NCBI GenBank assembly: GCA_964417895.1
Contig: CAYQJS010000106.1
Span: forward strand, 1 to 6,775
DNA: 6,775 nucleotides
Origin: CAYQJS01 sp964417895
GTDB taxonomy: Bacteria > Chloroflexota > UBA6077 > SHYK01
Direction: 5' to 3'
Below the pieces are notes generated by a model. The model saw nothing but the letters and a program-made list of their open reading frames with translations, was not told the origin of the DNA and ran no database searches. Shown in pieces: positions 1 through 5,610 of this stretch. How positions within the stretch are numbered: position 1 is the first letter of the stretch; each line of letters starts with the position of its first letter. A program made the position numbers and the translations under genes.

Positions 1-2
1 TG

Positions 3-86
3 TGCGCGCCGCCGGACTGCGCGGCGGCCGAGGGATGTGATGCGCTGGTCGCGACCGGCATGATGCCGTCCGGAGTGTGGCTATGA
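3..86 (+). CDS. possible C-terminal tail of an upstream gene (partial)
   Basis: Reading from base 3, 27 sense codons run without a stop to a TGA at 84-86. That TGA overlaps the ATG of the monooxygenase in the classic ATGA arrangement, which would imply translational coupling. Third positions are G or C in 22 of the 27 codons, as expected for coding sequence here. The residues (ending MMPSGVWL) match no family I recognise. A second frame, starting at base 1, stays open until TGA at 61-63 and has weaker third-position bias, so the assignment is tentative. If real, the gene upstream is co-transcribed with the monooxygenase. Confidence 0.4.
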   Translation, partial: CAPPDCAAAEGCDALVATGMMPSGVWL

Positions 87-1543
87 CCGAGCATGCGGTG
101 GCGATCGCCGGAGGAGGTCCGACGGGGCTGATGCTGGCGGGCGAGTTGGCGTTGGCGGGCGTCGACGTCGCCATTGTCGAGCGGCGCGCCGACCAGAAAC
201 TCGCCGGCACGCGCGCAGGCGGTCTGCATTCACGCACCATCGAGGTTCTCGATCAGCGCGGCATCGCCGATCGGTTCCTCTCGGAGGGACAGGTGGCCCA
301 GGTCGCGGGCTTCGCCTCGGTCCTCTTGGACATCAGCGGCTTTCCATCCCGACACCCCTACGGGCTCGCGCTGGTGCAGAACCACATCGAGCGCATCCTG
401 GCCGGCTGGGTCGATGAGCTTGCGGTGTCGTTCTATCGCGCGCGCGACGTGACGGGGTTCGCGCAGGGCGACACCGGCGTCGACGTCGAGCTGTCGGACG
501 GCACGTCGCTGCGGGCGCAGTATCTCGTCGGGTGCGACGGCGGACGCAGTCTGGTCCGCAAGGCGGCCGGCATCGAGTTCCCCGGATCGGATCCGACGAC
601 GAGCTTCCTGATCGCCGAGGTCGAGCTGGCCGAGGAGCCGCCATGGGGCATCCACCACGACGCCATCGGTCGCCACGCCTTCCGCAAGTTGGAGGATGAG
701 CTGGTGGGGGTCCTGGTGACCGAAAAGGACCTCCCCACGCGCGACGCCACCCTGCGCGATCTGAGCGAGGCGCTGATGGCCGTCTGGGGGACCGACTACG
801 GGGTCCACAGTCCCATCTGGATCTCCAGGTTCACCGACATGGCCCGGCAGGCCGCGGCCTACCGCGAACGACGGGCGCTGCTGGCCGGTGACGCCGCGCA
901 CGTGCATAACCCGGTGGGTGGACAGGGCCTCAACATCGGCGTGCAGGATGCGGTGAACCTGGGATGGAAGCTGGCCCAGGTGGTCAACCAGACATCGCCC
1001 GACAGCCTGCTGGATACCTACCATGCCGAGCGCCACCCGATCGCCGCTCGCGTGCTGCGCGACACGCTCGCGCAGGTCGCGCTGTTCCGCCAGGACGACC
1101 ACACGAAAGCCTTGGGCGAGATCATCTCCGAACTCCTGGGTATGGACGAGCCTCGCACACGATTCGCCGCGATGATGTCCGGTCTGGACGTTCACTACGA
1201 CCTCGGCGAGGGCCACCCGCTGCTCGGACGCCGCATGCCCGATCTCGACCTGGTCACCGCCAACGGCCCGCTGCGGGTCTTCACCCTGCTGCACGATGCC
1301 CGGCCGGTGCTGCTCAACCTCGGTGAGCCCGGCGGCTTCGACATCATTCCATGGGCTGATCGGGTTCAGTTGATCGACGCCAGATACGTGGGTACGTGGG
1401 AGCTTCCGGTACTTGGCGCGGTCACTGCTCCCACTGCCGTGTTGATTCGGCCCGACGGATACGTGGCCTGGGTGGGAGACCGAACCCACCTGGGGCTCCA
1501 TGACGCGCTAACCACCTGGTTCGGACCACCCACTGCGGCGTAG
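83..1543 (+). CDS. FAD-dependent class A (PHBH-fold) aromatic monooxygenase
   Basis: This is a single-component flavoprotein hydroxylase of 486 residues. The family uses NAD(P)H to reduce FAD and then hydroxylates an aromatic or polyketide-like substrate; members include PgaE-type polyketide hydroxylases and rifampicin monooxygenase (Rox). Seen directly: an N-terminal Rossmann dinucleotide motif (GGGPTG, residues 10-15, with the Glu of VERR ending strand 2), the DG motif CDGGRSLVRKAAG (151-163) and the FAD-ribityl GD motif LLAGDAAHVHNPVGGQGLN (about 267-284). A C-terminal thioredoxin-like domain follows (about 385-480, including RPDGYVAWVG). The length fits the PgaE/Rox group. ATG at 83 is chosen over GTG at 77 because the CGGAG at 71-75 lies 7 bases before the ATG but only 1 before the GTG. 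There is no signal peptide, so it is cytosolic. The substrate cannot be told; antibiotic inactivation and aromatic catabolism are both possible. Confidence 0.93.
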   Translation: MTEHAVAIAGGGPTGLMLAGELALAGVDVAIVERRADQKLAGTRAGGLHSRTIEVLDQRGIADRFLSEGQVAQVAGFASVLLDISGFPSRHPYGLALVQNHIERILAGWVDELAVSFYRARDVTGFAQGDTGVDVELSDGTSLRAQYLVGCDGGRSLVRKAAGIEFPGSDPTTSFLIAEVELAEEPPWGIHHDAIGRHAFRKLEDELVGVLVTEKDLPTRDATLRDLSEALMAVWGTDYGVHSPIWISRFTDMARQAAAYRERRALLAGDAAHVHNPVGGQGLNIGVQDAVNLGWKLAQVVNQTSPDSLLDTYHAERHPIAARVLRDTLAQVALFRQDDHTKALGEIISELLGMDEPRTRFAAMMSGLDVHYDLGEGHPLLGRRMPDLDLVTANGPLRVFTLLHDARPVLLNLGEPGGFDIIPWADRVQLIDARYVGTWELPVLGAVTAPTAVLIRPDGYVAWVGDRTHLGLHDALTTWFGPPTAA

Positions 1544-1822
1544 CTCATTCTGTTAGGAGTTCTTAAGCACTTCCGTCGGGCCGAGTTCGCGGTGCGGCAG
1601 AATGGCGAGCAGCTCCATGTGGCCTGGTCGGTCACCGGGGAGCGACTGAGCGATGGCGGGGATACGCAGGCGGCAAACGGCTTCGACACGGTGTAGTCGC
1701 TGTTCAACAGCAACGTGTACTGGATGGAGCAAGACAAGATCCTAGCGGACCGGAAGGGCTGGTAGCCCCCCACGGTCAGGGAATATGAGGACGACTGGGC
1801 CAAAGGCTTCGTCGTCCTCATA
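1544..1822 (+). pseudogene. broken coding remnant with two in-frame TAG codons
   Basis: This stretch has no intact gene but reads as protein in one plus-strand frame, which happens to be the frame of the monooxygenase before it. From about 1586 the frame gives FAVRQNGEQLHVAWSVTGER and continues to a TAG at 1694-1696. It resumes with SLFNSNVYWMEQDKILADRK to a TAG at 1763-1765, then PPTVREYEDDWAKGFVVL. Third positions are overwhelmingly G or C before and after the first TAG, and the residues look like a soluble protein rather than GC-rich noise. I recognise no family. No start codon with a ribosome binding site is evident. The simplest reading is the 3' part of a gene that lost its start and gained nonsense mutations. 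A minus-strand open frame over 1366-1821 looks like its shadow. Confidence 0.4.
1784..1822. repeat. 12-bp perfect inverted repeat, possible hairpin between converging genes
   Basis: TATGAGGACGAC (1784-1795) and its exact reverse complement GTCGTCCTCATA (1811-1822) are separated by a 15-base loop. The right arm covers the stop codon of the minus-strand CapA-like gene (1818-1820). The position, where plus-strand transcription from the left meets minus-strand transcription from the right, suits a bidirectional transcription end point. Neither side is followed by a T-tract, so it is not a textbook intrinsic terminator. The left arm lies inside the coding-like remnant. Confidence 0.45.
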
Positions 1823-2897
1823 ACACTACCTGCACGTCCTCCTCGCCTACCTGGAACCGGGTCCCGAAGGGCACGGAAACCGCCTGGATCTGGTCCACGA
1901 GGTCCTTCGCCTGGGACGGACGGAAGTATTCCGGTGGCCCATGGCCCTCGGTGCGTCCGGGAACAAAAGAAACCCGGGTGATGTGGCCGTCATGGACCAG
2001 GCAGCGCAGCAGGATCGTCGTGAGCTTACGAGTCTTGCGGACCCCTGCCTGGTCCTCTCCTCTGCTCTTGTCGTGGGCGTAGGTGCCGAGGCAGTAGGCT
2101 ATGACCCTGCCCTTGTACACCTCGATGGGCTGGACCACGTGCGGGTGATGGCCCACCACGAGGTCGGCGCCAAAGTCGATCGCGAGGTGCCCCATTTCGG
2201 TCTGATAGGAGACGAGCTCGTCGCCGCCGGCCGTGGAAGATAGACCTCCCACTGGCGTCAAACCCCAGTGCCAGGACGAAACCACCACGTCAGCCTGCTG
2301 TCGGGCGGTGTGAATGTCATCCTCCAGCGCCGCCACGTCCTCGGGGTGTGGGTACGTACGGATAATGGGGGGGACGCCGGGTACCATCTTGGTCTGGGGA
2401 CGGACCTCGTAGGCTGTGCTGACCCTGAAGGTAGCGCTGCCTGCCCGCGTGTGGGTTGCGGGAGCATCTTCTGCGTAGATTGCGGTCCTGCACACGAAGG
2501 CCACCCGCGTGCCTCTGCGTTCGATGATCGCCGGCTTTCTGGCCTCTGCGAGGTTTCGTCCCCCGCCGCCATAGACGACTCCCGCCTGGTCCAACACGTC
2601 CAGTGACCGGAGGAAGGGGCCGAGTCCTTGATACATGACGGGGTTGTTTGCCACGTTCATCACGTTGATCCCTGCGCGCAGGTAGCTTGCGAGCGTAGAC
2701 TCGTCGGTCCGGGGAAGGTCCTTCTCGGCGTTGCCCACGGGGAGGTACTTCGCATCGGCCACCACCGTCTCCAGGTTGCAGAAGACGATGTCTGCTTTCT
2801 CGAAGTAGGGGCGCGCAGGGGCGAAGGCCGAATCCGGGTCCGGCCGCTGGACATACGCATCTCCGATCAGGGCCATTCTCACATCGCCAAGAGCCAT
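1818..2897 (-). CDS. CapA-family (PGA_cap) metallophosphoesterase-like protein
   Basis: This 359-residue protein belongs to the CapA/PgsA family, named for poly-gamma-glutamate capsule synthesis. Many members have a calcineurin-like metallophosphatase fold and unknown substrates. Motifs in family order: GD (12-13), NLE (41-43), ANNP (83-86), SSWHWG (207-212), GHHPHVVQPIEVYKGRVIAY (249-268) and LGTYAHD (270-276). It is near the usual length, but I see no signal peptide, lipobox or membrane anchor, whereas capsule-synthesis CapA proteins are membrane-bound. A cytosolic hydrolase-like role is therefore more likely than capsule synthesis. The family's ANNH is ANNP here, replacing a probable metal-site or catalytic His. 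The ATG at 2897 is preceded by GGAGG (2904-2908 on the minus strand) with 6 bases between, a strong start. It is divergent from the RidA gene across 165 bases. Confidence 0.9.
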   Translation of the reverse strand: MALGDVRMALIGDAYVQRPDPDSAFAPARPYFEKADIVFCNLETVVADAKYLPVGNAEKDLPRTDESTLASYLRAGINVMNVANNPVMYQGLGPFLRSLDVLDQAGVVYGGGGRNLAEARKPAIIERRGTRVAFVCRTAIYAEDAPATHTRAGSATFRVSTAYEVRPQTKMVPGVPPIIRTYPHPEDVAALEDDIHTARQQADVVVSSWHWGLTPVGGLSSTAGGDELVSYQTEMGHLAIDFGADLVVGHHPHVVQPIEVYKGRVIAYCLGTYAHDKSRGEDQAGVRKTRKLTTILLRCLVHDGHITRVSFVPGRTEGHGPPEYFRPSQAKDLVDQIQAVSVPFGTRFQVGEEDVQVVL

Positions 2898-3062
2898 TGA
2901 CTGCCTCCCCGTAACGGCTTGCGTACCAATTCCACGAGCAGTTTATGGCGAGGGAGAGTTTCAGGCCATGGGGGGGGGCGCGACAACACAAGAGCGTAGA
3001 ATGCGAAGGATGCCGCTTGAGGGGGCATCGCCACTCTCAACGTTGGGTAAGGAGCCAGCGAC
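2898..3062. promoter_or_regulatory. divergent intergenic region (CapA-like / RidA), with a 9-G run
   Basis: These 165 bases separate two divergently oriented genes and must carry both promoters unless one gene is unexpressed. On the plus strand TAGAAT at 2997-3002 resembles a -10 hexamer, but no convincing -35 box lies 17 bases upstream. A run of nine G's spans 2970-2978. A short inverted repeat, GATGCC at 3009-3014 and GGCATC at 3024-3029, could be a small operator. No individual promoter is firm. Confidence 0.5.
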
Positions 3063-3449
3063 GTGATGAAGCGCCAGGTCATAAAAGTCCCTGGAGTCGC
3101 CCACTACTCGCCGATCCCCCTTGGGGCCAGAGTGGGGAACCTGCTCTGTTCATCGGGGATTATGGGGATGCGCCCGGAAACCGGCGACTTCCCTGCCGAG
3201 CCTGCGCAGCAGGTGGAACAGGCTTTCAAGAACCTGTGGAGCTTCCTGGAGCAGGCCGGGGCGACTCCGGAAAATATCGTTGATCTTGAAGTGTACGTGC
3301 GCGACCAGGAGTATATGAAGCACGTAAATGTCGAATGGGCGAAGATGTTCCCCGATCCCGAGAACAGACCGGCGAGAAATACGCTTCAAGCGGCCCCGTG
3401 GCGACGGGAGTTCTTCCTGAAGGTAACCGCCGTTCTTGAGGATGAATAA
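3063..3449 (+). CDS. RidA family protein (YjgF/YER057c/UK114)
   Basis: This 128-residue protein has the full-length RidA (chorismate-mutase-like trimer) fold. Archetypal RidA hydrolyses reactive enamine/imine intermediates released by PLP enzymes; other subfamilies sit in catabolic operons with varied roles. Seen: SSGIMGMRPETGDFPAEPAQ (30-49), a helix AFKNLWSFLEQAG (54-66), IVDLEVYVRD (72-81) and the terminal NRPARNTLQA (101-110). Arg105 in PAR aligns with the substrate-carboxylate-binding Arg105 of E. coli RidA. The residue aligned with E. coli Glu120 is Lys120, which argues against ordinary imine deaminase chemistry. The start is GTG at 3063 (8 bases after GGAG at 3051-3054) or ATG at 3066 (11 bases); GTG has the better spacing and the difference is one residue. 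The MmgE/PrpD gene follows after 53 bases on the same strand, probably in the same operon. Confidence 0.94.
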   Translation: MMKRQVIKVPGVAHYSPIPLGARVGNLLCSSGIMGMRPETGDFPAEPAQQVEQAFKNLWSFLEQAGATPENIVDLEVYVRDQEYMKHVNVEWAKMFPDPENRPARNTLQAAPWRREFFLKVTAVLEDE

Positions 3450-3480
3450 ACAGGCGCCTCTGACCCGCCCCATATCTAAC

Positions 3481-3495
3481 CCTATATATAGGAGG
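3481..3495 (+). promoter_or_regulatory. 12-bp AT-core palindrome overlapping the MmgE/PrpD ribosome binding site
   Basis: CCTATATATAGG at 3481-3492 is a perfect palindrome and runs directly into AGGAGG (3490-3495). That Shine-Dalgarno sequence is 7 bases before the ATG at 3503. An eight-base alternating TA core is unusual in this GC-rich window. It could be an operator able to mask the ribosome binding site or a -10-like element of an internal promoter. The Shine-Dalgarno part is firm; the regulatory role is inferred. Confidence 0.5.
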
Positions 3496-3502
3496 AGGGC
3501 CC

Positions 3503-4846
3503 ATGGAGCGACTGACCGAACAGATTGCTACCTTTTCGCAGCGTTTAACGTACTCGGACCTGCCGGCACCGGTCATTGCCAAGGCCAAGGACCTGCTCCT
3601 GGATGCCTTGGGGTGCGCACTAGGAGCAGTCTCAAGCCCGCCTGCTAAGATCGCCCAGGCGATGGCGGCTGGGGTGACGTCCACCACTCCGGCAACAGTG
3701 CTGTGCACCGGCCATAGGACGTCACCCGATCTCGCCGCCTTCGCGAACGGTGTCATGATCAGGTACCTCGACTACAATCCAAGTGACGTGATTGCCGCCG
3801 TCCTGGCTGCGACCGAGGCCGGCCACGGGGACGGTAAATCAGCCATTCTTGGCATGGTCCTTGCCTTCGAAGTGCTATCCGGGTTGCGCCAAGACCGGAG
3901 CAGGGCCGAGGGGGGCTGGACGCGATGGGACTCGGCGACGTACACGACCATCGCAGCGGCGGCGGTGGCAGCCAAAGGACTGGGACTCAATCGGGAGCAG
4001 GCAGGCCACGCGATCAGCCTGGCCGCCGTTTCACACCTGACCCTGGGCAAGATCCGCCGAGGGCAGATGTCGCATTGGAAAGGATGCGCCACCGCCAACG
4101 CCTCACGTAATGCGGTCTTCTGTGCACTGCTCGCGTCTCAGGGAATGACGGGGCCCAATCCCGTTTTTGAAGGCCGCAACGGCTTCTTCGAGGCTATTGG
4201 CACTGAACTAGAGTTTGAGCCGAGGCCCTCAGGTGAATTCCGGATCATGGATGCTTTCGTGAAGTGGGTCCCCTGCGGGTTCTACGGTCAGGCGGCCGTT
4301 GAAGCAGCCCTGGAACTGCGGGGCCAGGCCGAACACCTGGACACGCTACGGGAAATCCGCATCCTGACTTCACCCCACGGCGCCGAGGCCATGGCCACCG
4401 ATGTCTCACGCTGGCAGCCCGACACCAGGGAGACGGCAGACCACAGCCTGCCTTTTGTCGTCGCGATCGCGCTTATGGAAGGGGGCTTAGAGATCCGTCA
4501 CTACGATGAGGAGTACTACAAGCGCGCGGACGTTCGGGACCTGATGGCCAGGATCAAGGTGAATGCCGCCGCTGAGTTTGGTTCCGGGTTTGGGGAGCTA
4601 CCATTCACCGAAGTCGCTGTGGAGACCCGCTCGGGCCAGGTGCACACCGCGCGGGTTATCCATCCCCTGGGACACCCACAACGCCCCATGACCGACGCCG
4701 ACTACGAGAGAAAGTTCCGGTCCATGGCTGAGCCTGTCATGCCGGAGCACCACATTGCCCTCCTAGTCGATCGCGTTCGGGCACTGGAGCAGGTTCAGGA
4801 CCTAGGCGAGGTTCTCCAGTTGACGGCGCCTCCGCCAAGGGCGTAA
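3503..4846 (+). CDS. MmgE/PrpD family protein lacking the usual active-site loop
   Basis: This 447-residue protein belongs to the MmgE/PrpD family, which includes 2-methylcitrate dehydratase and cis-aconitate decarboxylase. Family features: an N-terminal helical domain with AKDLLLDALGCALGA (28-42), LDYN (89-92), GQMSHWKGCATANASRNAVF (187-206) with the conserved Lys193, FEGRNGFFEA (222-231), CGFYGQAAVEAAL (258-270) and ADHSLPFVVA (312-321). An alpha/beta domain follows to the C-terminus. Where family members read roughly LDFND, about ten residues, HPSD, this protein goes straight from LDYN to PSD (3776-3781), so the loop carrying an Asp and the key His is absent. The motif normally reading F-H-S/G-Q has Tyr261 instead of His. 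Normal dehydratase activity is therefore doubtful although the frame is otherwise intact. The start has a near-perfect Shine-Dalgarno. It lies 53 bases behind the RidA gene, probably in one operon. Confidence 0.94.
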   Translation: MERLTEQIATFSQRLTYSDLPAPVIAKAKDLLLDALGCALGAVSSPPAKIAQAMAAGVTSTTPATVLCTGHRTSPDLAAFANGVMIRYLDYNPSDVIAAVLAATEAGHGDGKSAILGMVLAFEVLSGLRQDRSRAEGGWTRWDSATYTTIAAAAVAAKGLGLNREQAGHAISLAAVSHLTLGKIRRGQMSHWKGCATANASRNAVFCALLASQGMTGPNPVFEGRNGFFEAIGTELEFEPRPSGEFRIMDAFVKWVPCGFYGQAAVEAALELRGQAEHLDTLREIRILTSPHGAEAMATDVSRWQPDTRETADHSLPFVVAIALMEGGLEIRHYDEEYYKRADVRDLMARIKVNAAAEFGSGFGELPFTEVAVETRSGQVHTARVIHPLGHPQRPMTDADYERKFRSMAEPVMPEHHIALLVDRVRALEQVQDLGEVLQLTAPPPRA

Positions 4847-4848
4847 CG

Positions 4849-4950
4849 ATGTCCTATGACGCGTAAGAGAGCTCCTGGCACTACAACCACGGCTCGGCGG
4901 TGGTAATCGAGTACTTAGCGCCCACGCGCACTAGTGACTACTTTCGGTGA
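4849..4950 (+). pseudogene. possible broken short reading frame behind MmgE/PrpD
   Basis: An ATG at 4849 begins 2 bases after the MmgE/PrpD stop codon and has AAGGG (4837-4841) 7 bases upstream. It encodes MSYDA, then TAA at 4864-4866, and resumes with ESSWHYNHGSAVVIEYLAPT to a TGA at 4948-4950. The residues after the TAA look protein-like, and the spacing is typical of a third gene of an operon. I recognise no family. It may be a decayed or truncated operon gene, or chance. Confidence 0.25.
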
Positions 4951-5159
4951 TGGACTCAACGCCAAACCGTCGTTGTAGCCCTAGGTTGCTTGCATCGGTC
5001 GTGCCCCTATGCTAGCCTCGGCCAACGTCCTGCCCCTGTCTTTCGTGCCCGGCCGCATCCAGGCCGTCTCGCCGCCACCACTGAAATCGCCACGGCCATA
5101 GGCCCCTGCCAGCCGCATATTGAGCACGCGGATCCCTGTGTGGCGAGTGGCTTCTTGTG
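4951..5159. other. non-coding stretch between converging transcription units
   Basis: No convincing gene is seen between the plus-strand remnant and the end of the Ddn-like gene. A minus-strand frame continuing past the Ddn-like gene's stop in another phase stays open to 4981, but it starts inside that gene and shows no family resemblance. A 5-bp GC hairpin (CGGCC 5050-5054, GGCCG 5062-5066, loop 7) is the only stem noticed and has no T-tract. No clear terminator is seen for either converging operon. Confidence 0.5.
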
Positions 5160-5597
5160 TTAGAGCGGCTCCGCGGCGAAAACCGGGATCTGGCGGCTCG
5201 TCCGCTGCTGGTACTCCGCGTACGGCGGGTAGGCCTGCACCGCCGCAGCCCAGAGTCGCGCGCGCTCGGCCGGGTCGGTCACCTCGTGAATTCGCGCCCG
5301 GAAGACGCGCTCTCCATCGCGGATCGCCACCTCCGACTGCTCCCGCAGGTTGTAGTACCAGGCCGGGTGCTCCGGCGCGCCGCCCCGCGAGCCGACCAGC
5401 GCGTAGGTGCCGTCGTCCGCTACCACGCGCATCAGCGGCGTCTTGCGCACAGCGCCGGTCTTGCGCCCGGTATGGGTCACGATCACGACCGGCAGCCCAG
5501 TGTCGCGGAGGGTTATGCCCGCTTTCCCGCCGGACGACTCGTAGAGCTCGACCTGGTCGCGCACCCACTGCCGGGGTGACGGGATGTATTCAGCCAT
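5160..5597 (-). CDS. nitroreductase/deazaflavin-dependent oxidoreductase, Ddn family
   Basis: This 145-residue protein is of the Ddn/Rv3547 type, a split beta-barrel of the FMN/F420-binding superfamily. Characterised relatives use reduced coenzyme F420 to reduce quinones or nitro-aromatics in actinobacteria. Family signatures: VTHTGRKTGAVRKTPLMRV (40-58), YALVGSRGGAPEHPAWYYNL (65-84) and the C-terminal YAEYQQRTSRQIPVF (126-140). The length is normal, with no signal peptide. The ATG at 5597 has GGAGG within 5602-5606 on the minus strand, about 5 bases away. Only 13 bases separate it from the stop of the upstream BNR-repeat gene, so the two are very probably co-transcribed and perhaps translationally coupled. 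Use of F420 rather than FMN is inferred from family membership; the substrate is unknown. Confidence 0.92.
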   Translation of the reverse strand: MAEYIPSPRQWVRDQVELYESSGGKAGITLRDTGLPVVIVTHTGRKTGAVRKTPLMRVVADDGTYALVGSRGGAPEHPAWYYNLREQSEVAIRDGERVFRARIHEVTDPAERARLWAAAVQAYPPYAEYQQRTSRQIPVFAAEPL

Positions 5598-5610
5598 CGA
5601 CCCCTCCTCG

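Noticed and set aside
8..28. 7-bp GC hairpin (GCCGCCG / CGGCGGC) as a terminator
   Set aside because: There is no T-tract, and such stems are expected by chance at this GC content; it also lies within a possible coding tail.
230..1501. 423-codon minus-strand open frame opposite the monooxygenase
   Set aside because: It is a GC-rich antisense shadow of a gene with complete family motifs; its translation shows no domain and it has no ribosome binding site.
1543..1765. Programmed readthrough extending the monooxygenase through its TAG stop
   Set aside because: The monooxygenase is already complete with its C-terminal thioredoxin-like domain, and two further TAG codons would have to be read through; sharing the frame is probably coincidence.
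1366..1821. 151-codon minus-strand open frame after the CapA-like gene
   Set aside because: It overlaps the end of the monooxygenase and lies opposite the plus-strand coding-like remnant; its Ser/Pro/Arg-rich residues look like a shadow.
4981..5568. 195-codon minus-strand open frame overlapping the Ddn-like gene and running past its stop
   Set aside because: It starts inside the Ddn-like gene in a different frame and its translation is low-complexity. The part beyond the Ddn stop looks mildly protein-like but matches nothing I recognise.
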